Part shown: positions 56,288-64,000 of the stretch, piece after piece | Numbering within the stretch: position 1 is the stretch's first letter | How the letters are laid out: each line of letters begins with the position of its first letter | Source of the DNA: an uncultured Umboniibacter sp. | GTDB taxonomy: Bacteria; Pseudomonadota; Gammaproteobacteria; Pseudomonadales; DSM-25080 | Assembly: GCF_947497555.1 (NCBI RefSeq) | Contig: NZ_CANMGY010000005.1 | Location: 140,149-204,148 of the forward strand | Direction of reading: 5' to 3' | DNA length: 64,000 nt | The notes under the pieces: generated by a model | Told to the model about the DNA's origin: nothing | The model's input: the letters and a program-made list of their open reading frames with translations, nothing else | The model's database searches: none | Made by a program: the position numbers and the translations under genes

Positions 56288-58885
56288 GTGCTTGAAGCGT
56301 ATCGTAAACACGTTGCAGAACGTGCTGAGCAAGGTATCCCACCTCTCCCGCTTAACCCACAGCAAGTTGCTGAGTTGGTTGAGCTACTAAAAAACCCACC
56401 GGCTGGTGAAGAAGCTACTCTCGTTGAATTAATCAGCGAGCGCGTGCCGCCAGGTGTTGATGAGGCTGCTTACGTTAAGGCAGGTTTCTTGACTGCAATC
56501 ATTAATGACGAAGCTAACTCGCCGGTTATCACTAAAGCCGATGCCGTTAAACTGCTTGGTAACATGCACGGCGGTTACAACATCGAGACTTTAGTTGCTC
56601 AGCTCGACAACAGCGATCTTGCCGAAGCTGCAGGTGAAGAACTGAAGCATACTCTGCTAATGTTCGATGCCTTCTACGATGTTGAAGCCAAAGCAAAAGC
56701 TGGCAATGCCGTAGCGCAGTCGGTAATGGAATCATGGGCCAACGCAGAATGGTTCACTAACCGCGAGGCAGTAGCCGAGTCCGCTAAAGTGACGGTATTC
56801 AAAGTAACTGGTGAAACTAACACCGACGATCTTTCGCCAGCGCCGGACGCATGGTCTCGCCCTGATATCCCGTTGCACGCACTGGCAATGTACAAAGTTG
56901 CTCGCGAAGGTATTCACAACGCCAAAGAACAGATTGAAGAGCTTAACAAGAAAGGTCACCCAGTTGCCTTCGTTGGTGATGTTGTTGGTACGGGCTCATC
57001 GCGTAAGTCAGCTACCAACTCTGTACTGTGGTACACCGGTGACGACATTCCAGGAACGCCGAACAAACGTGGCGGCGGGATCTGTATTGGCGGTAAGGTT
57101 GCGCCGATCTTCTTCAATACCATGGAAGATGCTGGTGCACTCGTATTCGAAGCGCCAGTTGATAAGCTTGCAATGGGTGACGTGATTGAGATTCGCCCTT
57201 ACGACGGCAAAATTCTCAATGCCGAAACGGGTGAAGAGCTATCTAGCTTCGAACTCAAGTCCGACGTTATTCTGGACGAAGTTCAGGCTGGCGGTCGTAT
57301 CAACCTAATTATTGGTCGTGGTTTAACGGGTCGTGCTCGCGAAAGTCTAGGACTAGCGCCTTCTACCGTATTCCGTGTTCCTTCTGAGCCAGTAGCGACT
57401 AAAGCTGGTTATACGCTTGGTCAGAAGATGGTCGGTAAAGCCTGTGGCGTTGAAGGTGTTCGCCCGGGAACTTACGTTGAACCAAAAATGACAACGGTAG
57501 GCTCTCAGGATACTACGGGCCCTATGACGCGCGATGAACTAAAGGATCTTGCCTGTCTAGGTTTCTCCGCTGACCTCGTGATGCAGTCATTCTGTCACAC
57601 CGCGGCTTACCCAAAGCCAGTTGATATTGATACTCAGCATACACTTCCAGACTTTATGATTAACCGTGGCGGCGTTTCACTTCGTCCAGGAGACGGTATC
57701 ATTCACTCTTGGTTGAACCGCATGCTACTTCCGGACACCGTGGGCACTGGTGGTGACTCTCACACCCGTTTCCCAATGGGTATTTCATTCCCAGCGGGTT
57801 CTGGCTTGGTAGCATTCGCTGCTGCAACGGGTGTTATGCCACTTGATATGCCGGAATCGGTATTGGTTCGCTTCAAAGGTGAAATGCAGCCCGGTATCAC
57901 GCTTCGTGACTTGGTCCACGCGATTCCTTACTACGCTATCCAGGAAGGTCTACTAACCGTTGAGAAGAAGGGTAAGAAAAACATCTTCTCTGGTCGTGTC
58001 CTAGAAATTGAAGGCCTAAAAGGTCTTACCGTTGAGCAGGCGTTCGAGCTTTCTGATGCCTCTGCAGAGCGTTCAGCTGCTGGCTGTACCATCGCTCTTG
58101 ACGAAGATTCAGTTGCTGAGTACCTGACCTCTAACATCACCATGCTTCGCTGGATGATTGCCCAAGGCTACGGCGATGCGCGTACCTTAGAGCGTCGTGC
58201 CCGTGCGATGGAAGAGTGGCTTGCTAACCCAAGTTTGATGAAAGCTGATGCCGATGCTGAGTACACTGCAGTGATCGAAATTGATCTTGCTGAAGTTACT
58301 GAGCCGATTGTTTGTGCACCAAATGATCCCGATGACGCGCGTCTACTTTCTTCTGTTGAAGGTGACAAGGTTGACGAAGTATTCATCGGTTCATGTATGA
58401 CTAACATCGGTCACTTCCGCGCCGCTGGTAAGCTACTAGACGAACAGCAAGGTTCTGTTGCAACTCGTCTATGGCTATCACCGCCAACCCGCATGGATGA
58501 GCACACCTTGATGGAAGAGGGTTACTACAACATCTTTGGTCGTGCTGGCGCTCGTACTGAAATGCCGGGCTGTTCATTATGCATGGGTAACCAAGCACGT
58601 GTAGGCGCTGGAACGACTGTTCTATCAACCTCTACCCGTAACTTCCCGAACCGTTTAGGTGATGGTGCTAATGTTTACCTAACCTCAGCCGAACTCGCTT
58701 CTGTAGGCGCCATTCTTGGCCGCCTGCCTACGCCAGCTGAGTACAATGAGTACGCAGGTAAGCTTGATTCGATGGGTGCTGAGATCTACCGCTACATGAA
58801 CTTCGATCAAATCGAAAGCTTCCAAAAAGCAGCTGCTGATGGCAAACGCATCGCGGCAGTTCAGATTGATGAAGTAAAAGCTTAA
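56288..58885 (+). CDS. acnB: aconitate hydratase B
   Basis: AcnB interconverts citrate and isocitrate in the TCA cycle and, without its 4Fe-4S cluster, can bind RNA. I start at GTG 56288 because AGAGGA lies seven bases before it and the residues then begin (M)[15 protein letters not shown], which aligns with E. coli AcnB. The result, 865 residues, equals the E. coli length. The ATG at 56255 would add 11 residues not seen in the family. Cluster cysteines are in [10 protein letters not shown] and [12 protein letters not shown] strong terminator follows. Confidence 0.97.
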   Translation: MLEAYRKHVAERAEQGIPPLPLNPQQVAELVELLKNPPAGEEATLVELISERVPPGVDEAAYVKAGFLTAIINDEANSPVITKADAVKLLGNMHGGYNIETLVAQLDNSDLAEAAGEELKHTLLMFDAFYDVEAKAKAGNAVAQSVMESWANAEWFTNREAVAESAKVTVFKVTGETNTDDLSPAPDAWSRPDIPLHALAMYKVAREGIHNAKEQIEELNKKGHPVAFVGDVVGTGSSRKSATNSVLWYTGDDIPGTPNKRGGGICIGGKVAPIFFNTMEDAGALVFEAPVDKLAMGDVIEIRPYDGKILNAETGEELSSFELKSDVILDEVQAGGRINLIIGRGLTGRARESLGLAPSTVFRVPSEPVATKAGYTLGQKMVGKACGVEGVRPGTYVEPKMTTVGSQDTTGPMTRDELKDLACLGFSADLVMQSFCHTAAYPKPVDIDTQHTLPDFMINRGGVSLRPGDGIIHSWLNRMLLPDTVGTGGDSHTRFPMGISFPAGSGLVAFAAATGVMPLDMPESVLVRFKGEMQPGITLRDLVHAIPYYAIQEGLLTVEKKGKKNIFSGRVLEIEGLKGLTVEQAFELSDASAERSAAGCTIALDEDSVAEYLTSNITMLRWMIAQGYGDARTLERRARAMEEWLANPSLMKADADAEYTAVIEIDLAEVTEPIVCAPNDPDDARLLSSVEGDKVDEVFIGSCMTNIGHFRAAGKLLDEQQGSVATRLWLSPPTRMDEHTLMEEGYYNIFGRAGARTEMPGCSLCMGNQARVGAGTTVLSTSTRNFPNRLGDGANVYLTSAELASVGAILGRLPTPAEYNEYAGKLDSMGAEIYRYMNFDQIESFQKAAADGKRIAAVQIDEVKA

Positions 58886-58897
58886 TCACTCTGAACA

Positions 58898-58926
58898 AAA
58901 AAGGAGCCGAAAGGCTCCTTTTTTTT
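58898..58926 (+). terminator. acnB terminator
   Basis: AAAAAAGGAGCC and GGCTCCTTTTTT form a 12-bp stem closed by a GAAA tetraloop, followed by T. It is a strong factor-independent terminator right after acnB. Confidence 0.95.
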
Positions 58927-59034
58927 GCTTTGTCTAAACTTGAGCCAACCAACAACTCTTAAGCTATTTCTGCCCTAGAGCAAGATGATAGCGCCGTATT
59001 AAGGCACTGCGCGGCTCACTAATCTATAAAGCGT

Positions 59035-60510
59035 TTAGCTGTACTTTAGTACATCGTCATCGAGGCTAGCCGCTGGAAGCTCTGAAACTTCGCTGTAGTA
59101 GTCTTGACTGAACTGCCATGGCGAGCGATCTCCCTGCTTCGGCATAAGGTGTCCGGCACGCTGCAAATAACCCGGATTGAAGTCATCAGGGGAAATGAAA
59201 GGCTTACGCTCCATATCTGCATCGGAGACGCGAAGTTCTGGCGTCACCACACTAACACCCTTCTCGTCCATGTGGTTCAGTAACCTACATACATACTCAG
59301 CAACTAACTCCGCTCGCATTGTCCAGCTAGTTCGAAGATAACCAAAGATGTTAATGAAGTTAGGCATCCCCGAAAACAACACTCCGCGATAGGTGGTCAT
59401 TGAGGCAAAATCAACGGGTTCGCCCTCTAAGCTGACTTGCACACCGCCGACCATTGCTAAGTTAAAGCCAGTAGCGGTAACAATGATGTCTGCTTCGAGT
59501 ACCTCGCCACTCTTGAGTAATATTCCATTGCTGACAAAACGATCGATCTGATCGGTCACAACCGAAGCCTTACCGGTGTTAATACCCGCGAAGAGATCAC
59601 CATTAGGCACACAGGCAATTCGCTGCTGCCAAGGTCGGTAGCTCGGCGTAAAGTGCTTCTCGATGTCAAACTCCTCACCCAGAAAGCCACGAACAGTCTT
59701 CAATAGCTCGGCTTTAACAATATCTGGATAGGCATTCGAAGCTTCGTGAATTTGCTTGGCGTCGAATAAAATCTTCTTACGAACAATATCGTGAACTAAC
59801 GCTTCAGGTACATCAATTTGACGAAGCGTATCCGCTAATTCGTTCTTATTCTCCAACGGCACGAAATAGGTTGGCGAACGCTGCAACATGGTAATGTGCT
59901 TAGTGTCCCCGGCCATGGCTGGGATGATTGTCGCTGCCGTGGCTCCCGAACCAATGACCACAACCTGCTTATCGCTATAGTCTAGATCCTCTGGCCAGTG
60001 CTGCGGGTGGATAATCTCACCATCAAAGTCACTCATTCCCGGGAATTCAGGGGTATATGGTGTTTTATGATCGTAGTAGCCGGCGGCCATCCAAAGTACA
60101 TTCGTTTCCAATACAAACGGCTGGTTCTCGGGACCAAATACGCCTTTGATTACCCAGCATTTCTTTGCCGCCTGCCAGTCCGCACTGGCAATCTTATGAT
60201 TGAAGTAGAGCTGATCATTCAGTTTACTTTCAGTGATCACCTCGCCCATGTAATTAAGAATTTCTTTGGCTGAGGCAATAGGTACGCCCGTCCAAGGCTT
60301 AAAACTATAGCCGAAGGTGTAAAGGTCGCTGTCAGAACGCACGCCGGGGTACTTATGGGTTAGCCAAGTACCGCCATAGCTATCCATACCCTCTAGGATC
60401 ATAAAATCGTGGTTTGGGCACTTCTCTTTCAAATGATAAGCAGAAGCAATACCGGAGATACCTGCCCCGACAATTAGCACATCTGTTTTATATTTTTTTG
60501 CTTGGACCAT
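59035..60510 (-). CDS. FAD-dependent Baeyer-Villiger-type monooxygenase
   Basis: The 491 residues hold an FAD-binding GAGISG (15-20), a second dinucleotide motif GSGATA for NADPH, and between them the sequence FDGEIIHPQHWP. This fits the fingerprint F-x-G-x3-H-x3-W-P of Baeyer-Villiger monooxygenases, so the enzyme may insert oxygen next to a carbonyl group. The substrate is unknown. The C-terminus is unremarkable and there is no signal peptide. It stands alone between two unrelated genes. Confidence 0.85.
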   Translation of the reverse strand: MVQAKKYKTDVLIVGAGISGIASAYHLKEKCPNHDFMILEGMDSYGGTWLTHKYPGVRSDSDLYTFGYSFKPWTGVPIASAKEILNYMGEVITESKLNDQLYFNHKIASADWQAAKKCWVIKGVFGPENQPFVLETNVLWMAAGYYDHKTPYTPEFPGMSDFDGEIIHPQHWPEDLDYSDKQVVVIGSGATAATIIPAMAGDTKHITMLQRSPTYFVPLENKNELADTLRQIDVPEALVHDIVRKKILFDAKQIHEASNAYPDIVKAELLKTVRGFLGEEFDIEKHFTPSYRPWQQRIACVPNGDLFAGINTGKASVVTDQIDRFVSNGILLKSGEVLEADIIVTATGFNLAMVGGVQVSLEGEPVDFASMTTYRGVLFSGMPNFINIFGYLRTSWTMRAELVAEYVCRLLNHMDEKGVSVVTPELRVSDADMERKPFISPDDFNPGYLQRAGHLMPKQGDRSPWQFSQDYYSEVSELPAASLDDDVLKYS

Positions 60511-60620
60511 TAGGCACTATTCCCAATAAAATTGAATAAGCAAAAACTACCACGGTCAACGCAATAGCCTTTGTCACCCAAGTAACACTTGAGCGCAAAA
60601 ACCGCGCTATCCTAGGGTTA

Positions 60621-61412
60621 TTATAGTGTGGGCGACCAGATACGCCCAACCACCGAAACTGTGACGCGCCTAGGCGGTGCATCAAGCAGCATGGCGAGCT
60701 TATCCTTCGGGGCTCGATAATAGTGGGGCGTCATAGCCAGCAGCTTCTGTATCATCTCTGCATGATCTATTTGCAGCTCGAACTCAATTGGAATTTCGCA
60801 TTCCAAGGTACAGTTTGCTAAGGATGGAATAGAGGCGGCTTTGATCTCTGTGTAGAGCGCTTCTTTTAGTTCAATAAGATGGTCCCGCGTTGGGTCTACC
60901 GTAATAATTCGTCCGCCGGGTTGAAGCACGCGACTAAACTCCGCTTCAACGGGAAAGCCAAAGAGCGACAGTACCGCAGAAAACTGTTGATCTTGGTACG
61001 GAAGATCCCGATTGGAAGCGACCGTGAATTCTACGCCAGAGTATTGCCGCGCCGCCGACAAAACCGCCTCTTTGGAGATATCACTACCACATATTTCACC
61101 ACAGTATTGAGCTAGCGCATTGGTGTAGTAGCCCTCTCCACAGCCTGCATCAAGCACGTTGGCAGAAATTCCGTCTAACAATTGCGCAATACCCGCAACA
61201 ATTGGCTCGTAAAGACCAAGCGATAACCATTCACGGCGCGCTTTCACCATTTCCTTGGAGTCACCTGGATTCTTTGAACGTTTATTCTGAACTGGTAGGA
61301 GGTTTAGATAACCCTGTTTAGCACGATCAAAGCAATGGCCGTTGGCACAGTGAACAGGGGTAGTATCAACCTGCAAGGCCTGTTGACAGATGGGACAACG
61401 AAAGCGCGCCAT
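60621..61412 (-). CDS. rlmA: 23S rRNA (guanine-N1)-methyltransferase RlmA
   Basis: RlmA methylates G745 of 23S rRNA. The 263 residues start with a zinc finger (C6-x2-C9-x12-C22 and H26), then the family stretch GYLNLLPVQNKRSKNPGDSKEM (~33-54), and the AdoMet-binding Rossmann domain with VLDAGCGEGYY. Length equals the family (269 in E. coli). The zinc finger and the NLLPVQ region identify the RlmA group rather than a generic methyltransferase. Confidence 0.93.
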   Translation of the reverse strand: MARFRCPICQQALQVDTTPVHCANGHCFDRAKQGYLNLLPVQNKRSKNPGDSKEMVKARREWLSLGLYEPIVAGIAQLLDGISANVLDAGCGEGYYTNALAQYCGEICGSDISKEAVLSAARQYSGVEFTVASNRDLPYQDQQFSAVLSLFGFPVEAEFSRVLQPGGRIITVDPTRDHLIELKEALYTEIKAASIPSLANCTLECEIPIEFELQIDHAEMIQKLLAMTPHYYRAPKDKLAMLLDAPPRRVTVSVVGRIWSPTL

Positions 61413-61466
61413 AAAAGCTCCTAATAATCAGCTATTCATTATAACGCGCTTTGCGGGGACTTCTAA

Positions 61467-62315
61467 CTACTCGTTGATATCGTTATAGAGCGTGGTAATC
61501 CAACGTTCATTACTAATGAATTGCCAACCCCAGTCGCTCCACTTAGCGGGAACATCTTCGTCGATCAACTGTTCTAACGTCTTACCGTCTGCCTTTGCGG
61601 CAGTCATCCAAGCGATGGAATCACCCAGCATCATTTGGAAATTTTGATAGTCTGCTAAGGTTGCTAGGTCGCCGTGCCCTGGAATGATTTTAGTTTCAGC
61701 ATCCATGTTAGTAATCATTGCGGTAACGGCATCATAGTAGCCTTGAACACTCCCACCGCTATCAAGATCAACGTAGGGAAAGCGGTCTTTGAAGAATAGA
61801 TCGCCAGTATGAACCACATTAAGATCGTTCCAAATTACGATGGTATCACCATCCGTATGCGCTGGACCTGGATGAACGAGTGAAATGTGCTGACCATTCA
61901 AATAGACCTCCATTGCCGAGGAATAAGTGAGGCTGGGTAAGCCTGGCTTATCCGCCGCCTCTAAACGAGTACGGACGTTATTATGCGAGAGGATGTGTGC
62001 ATGAGCTTCCCAAAACGGGTTACCGCCAGCGTGATCACCATGGTAGTGAGTATTTAAAACTAAAGTCGTATCGTAGCCTGGGAACTCAGCTTCAATTGCT
62101 GCGTAGTGACGTTCGGATAATTCAGAGAACTGAGTATCAATAACGACAACCCCATCATCCCCGAAGCTCAATCCAATGTTTCCACCTGCACCAAAAAGAA
62201 CCCAAATATTATCTTTTACTTGGCTAAAACTTAACTCGACATCTGCAAATCGATCCTGTGACATCGCCAAATTCGACACTAACAACATACTTATCACTGC
62301 AAACAGCTTTTTCAT
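61467..62315 (-). CDS. exported metallo-beta-lactamase-fold hydrolase
   Basis: The 282-residue protein begins with a signal peptide (MKKLFAVISMLLVSNLAMS, cleavage near SQ). The metal-binding motif HYHGDH is at H90, H92, D94 and H95, followed by HTDGD, HTGDLFF and IPGHGD, so both metal sites are complete. The fold covers many hydrolases, including lactamases and others. Nothing here shows a beta-lactamase substrate, and related exported proteins with unknown substrates are common. It is likely periplasmic. Confidence 0.85.
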   Translation of the reverse strand: MKKLFAVISMLLVSNLAMSQDRFADVELSFSQVKDNIWVLFGAGGNIGLSFGDDGVVVIDTQFSELSERHYAAIEAEFPGYDTTLVLNTHYHGDHAGGNPFWEAHAHILSHNNVRTRLEAADKPGLPSLTYSSAMEVYLNGQHISLVHPGPAHTDGDTIVIWNDLNVVHTGDLFFKDRFPYVDLDSGGSVQGYYDAVTAMITNMDAETKIIPGHGDLATLADYQNFQMMLGDSIAWMTAAKADGKTLEQLIDEDVPAKWSDWGWQFISNERWITTLYNDINE

Positions 62316-62460
62316 TATATAAATCCCTAAGAGTTATGCTAAGGATCAACTTTACGAGAGTCGTCACCCTTCGCGCCTCAGTAGTTCCCGCATAAACGCT
62401 CACACACAACACTTTGTTAGCGATTATGCCTACTTCGACTAAGCTACTAAGAATTAACTA

Positions 62461-62486
62461 TTGAACATCACTCACTAATTTATAAT
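62461..62486 (+). promoter_or_regulatory. possible guaC promoter
   Basis: A perfect TATAAT (62481-62486) lies 95 bases before the guaC ATG. The best -35 (TTGAAC, 62461-62466) is 14 bases upstream, which is shorter than optimal. A start near 62493-62495 would place the closing stem of the leader structure at the very 5' end of the RNA. Confidence 0.4.
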
Positions 62487-62494
62487 AATCCGCG

Positions 62495-62551
62495 CGTATG
62501 AGCCCAAGCTTGCCATTTTCGGCGACTTCCGCCGGCCCAAGAGCTTATACG
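62495..62551 (+). other. foldable leader RNA upstream of guaC
   Basis: A 9-bp stem (CGTATGAGC, 62495-62503, with GCTTATACG, 62543-62551, one G-U pair) closes a 39-base interior. Inside is a second 5-bp hairpin, CGGCG/CGCCG with loop ACTTC (62520-62534). The interior strands on both sides stay largely unpaired, as in ligand-binding leaders. No known riboswitch family matched from memory. It could also be an unremarkable hairpin. Confidence 0.35.
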
Positions 62552-62581
62552 ATCATGACTTAACTTATTGAGAGAACGATC

Positions 62582-63625
62582 ATGCACGTAGAGAATGACA
62601 TTAAACTTGGGTTCAAAGACGTACTCATCCGTCCGAAGCGTTCGACGCTTAAGAGCCGTTCGCAGGTTAGCCTGGAGCGCACCTACACATTCCGTAACAG
62701 CGGCCAAACTTGGACTGGTGTACCGCTAGTTGCGGCGAATATGGACACCGTAGGAACGTTTGAGATGGCCACCGAACTTGCCAAGCACAAATGCCTGACA
62801 GCGGTTCACAAGCATTACACTATCGACGAATGGAACCACTTCCTAGCGTCAGCTGACCCGTCGATTTTCGATCATATTATGATTAGCACTGGCACTTCAG
62901 AAAGTGATTTCGAGAAGATCTCTTCGGTCATTGCTACTAATCCACAACTTCGCTTTATCTGCATTGACGTCGCTAATGGTTACTCTGAACACTTCGCTGA
63001 TTTCGTTCGTCGAGCGCGTACTGCATTTACCGACAAGATCATTATGGCGGGTAACGTGGTAACCGGAGAAATGGTTGAAGAGTTACTCCTTTGCGGAGCT
63101 GACATTATTAAAGTTGGTATCGGTCCTGGTTCAGTCTGTACAACTCGCGTAAAAACGGGTGTCGGCTATCCGCAGCTTTCTGCCACTATTGAATCTGCCG
63201 ATGCAGCACACGGTCTTAGTGGCCATGTGGTTTCCGACGGTGGTTGTTCATGTGCTGGCGATGTAGCAAAGGCGTTTGGCGCAGGTGCTGACTTCGTCAT
63301 GATCGGCGGCATGTTCGCTGGGCACGATGAGTCTGGTGGTAAGACCGTCGAACGCGATGGCAAGGTATATCGTCAGTTCTATGGCATGTCGTCATCTACC
63401 GCAATGGACAAGCACTCGGGCGGTGTAGCGAATTATCGAGCCTCCGAAGGTAAAACGGTAGAAGTACCTTATCGCGGCCCAGTCGTTAATACGATTAGCG
63501 ATATACTCGGTGGCGTCCGCTCAACCTGCACCTACGTTGGTGCTTCGCAACTGAAAGAGCTCTCTAAGCGAACTACCTTCATTCGCGTCCAAGAGCAGGA
63601 AAACAACGTTTTCGGAAAGGAATAG
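62582..63625 (+). CDS. guaC: GMP reductase
   Basis: GuaC converts GMP to IMP with NADPH, releasing ammonia, in purine interconversion. The 347 residues equal E. coli GuaC. The catalytic cysteine is C186 in [10 protein letters not shown], and the phosphate site reads [11 protein letters not shown] and [16 protein letters not shown] lies seven bases before the ATG. The enzyme is distinguished from IMP dehydrogenase by length and by lack of a CBS domain. The leader holds a stem-loop and a direct repeat CGATCATG (62550-62557 and 62577-62584) that contains this ATG. Confidence 0.97.
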   Translation: MHVENDIKLGFKDVLIRPKRSTLKSRSQVSLERTYTFRNSGQTWTGVPLVAANMDTVGTFEMATELAKHKCLTAVHKHYTIDEWNHFLASADPSIFDHIMISTGTSESDFEKISSVIATNPQLRFICIDVANGYSEHFADFVRRARTAFTDKIIMAGNVVTGEMVEELLLCGADIIKVGIGPGSVCTTRVKTGVGYPQLSATIESADAAHGLSGHVVSDGGCSCAGDVAKAFGAGADFVMIGGMFAGHDESGGKTVERDGKVYRQFYGMSSSTAMDKHSGGVANYRASEGKTVEVPYRGPVVNTISDILGGVRSTCTYVGASQLKELSKRTTFIRVQEQENNVFGKE

Positions 63626-63644
63626 CTTTTTCGAAGCTGAAACG

Positions 63645-63670
63645 GGGTGCCTTAGGGCGCCCTTTTTTTT
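63645..63670 (+). terminator. guaC terminator
   Basis: GGGTGCC and GGCGCCC (one G-U pair) form a 7-bp stem around TTAG, followed by eight T residues. It ends transcription from guaC, 20 bases after its stop codon. Confidence 0.88.
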
Positions 63671-63827
63671 GCGCTGATTCCAGACATTGGCAATGGGTAG
63701 TATGGAATGTCAACCCGACAACGCGAACGATGACTAGTGAAAAGCAATAGTTTGAGCGGCATAGGAATACACGCTGTAAATAGCTTGATGCGAGAAGTAA
63801 ATAGAATAGCGAAGAAGCTGGATAAAA

Positions 63828-63904
63828 TGGGGTGGACGATGGGGCTCGAACCCACGACAACCAGGATCACAACCTGGGGCTCTACCAACTGAGCTACGCC
63901 CACC
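63828..63904 (-). tRNA. tRNA-His (GTG)
   Basis: Full cloverleaf on the minus strand: acceptor GTGGGCG/CGTCCAC, D-arm, anticodon loop TTGTGAT (anticodon GTG), T-arm with GGTTCGAGC, and encoded 3' CCA (63828-63830) preceded by C73. The base before G1 is G (63904), the G-1 special to tRNA-His, and it is included here. The T-arm has one G-U pair. Confidence 0.96.
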
Positions 63905-63924
63905 ATAACTGGTGGTTTAAAATA

Positions 63925-64000
63925 TGGGGTGGACGATGGGGCTCGAACCCACGACAACCAGGATCACAACCTGGGGCTCTACCAACTGAGCTACGCCCAC
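63925..64000 (-). tRNA. tRNA-His (GTG), second copy, G-1 outside window
   Basis: Identical to the first copy over all visible bases, repeated with a 97-base period, and separated by a 20-base spacer (63905-63924). The G-1 base would lie at position 64001. CCA is encoded at 63925-63927. Two identical tandem tRNA-His genes are more likely to come from local duplication than from separate origins. Confidence 0.95.

Noticed and set aside
61467..62315. Beta-lactamase resistance gene
   Set aside because: Only the general metal-binding fold is visible; nothing indicates a lactam substrate.
1..64000. CRISPR array, phage, insertion sequence or defence island
   Set aside because: No array of spaced repeats, transposase, integrase or defence genes are seen; coding is dense and typical of core chromosome.

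Overview
The window reads as a stretch of core chromosome from a marine-type gammaproteobacterium. Gene order over the first 40 kb (exbB-comEC-DUF2062-lolCDE; sthA-nqrM-apbE-nqrFEDCBA-gap-mfd-csiV; psrA-lexA-topA; rlmKL-rmf-pyrD; gdhB) follows the order I remember from Pseudomonas. The moderate GC content, the Na+-NQR operon and the lack of longer Pseudomonas-specific genes point to a relative such as the Cellvibrionales. This placement is inference. I see no phage, insertion sequence, CRISPR array, toxin-antitoxin pair or defence island.

Layout. 1-7 kb: envelope genes on the minus strand (exbB, cut by the window edge; comEC; lolC-lolD-lolE), with a flavodoxin-like and a DUF2062 gene on the plus strand. 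7-8 kb: a small exported protein and a glycerophosphodiesterase. 8-18 kb: a redox block on the minus strand, in transcription order gap, nqrABCDEF, apbE, nqrM, sthA. It couples NADH oxidation to Na+ pumping, with the flavin transferase, the NQR maturation factor and the soluble transhydrogenase alongside. 18-23 kb: mfd and csiV. 23-29 kb: cspA-like, hpt-like, psrA-like, lexA (two LexA boxes) and topA. 29-34 kb: uspA-like, tatD, a glutaredoxin-like gene, rlmKL, rmf (58 aa, GTG start) and pyrD. 34-47 kb: gdhB, smrA, pepN, DUF2797, DUF1315, a phosphoesterase, nadK, a PLP enzyme and an orphan sensor kinase. 48-55 kb: phhA, a MarR regulator, mscS-like, tpx, a penicillin-acylase family gene with an AIM24-family partner, DUF2147 and miaE. 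55-64 kb: a tus-like gene, acnB, a Baeyer-Villiger-type monooxygenase, rlmA, an exported metallo-beta-lactamase-fold protein, guaC with a foldable leader, and two tandem tRNA-His genes.

Most genes are housekeeping and of typical length. Points worth a second look are the Tus homologue outside its usual enteric setting, a possible structured leader RNA at the start of the guaC transcript, a 32-bp palindrome between psrA and lexA, the histone H1-like tail on ExbB, and the tightly packed redox block. No stretch over 300 bases lacks a gene; the longest gaps (23376-23656 and 62316-62581) hold promoter-like sequence. Nothing here is a clear, wholly new multi-gene system. The guaC leader and Tus are the best candidates for something undescribed.
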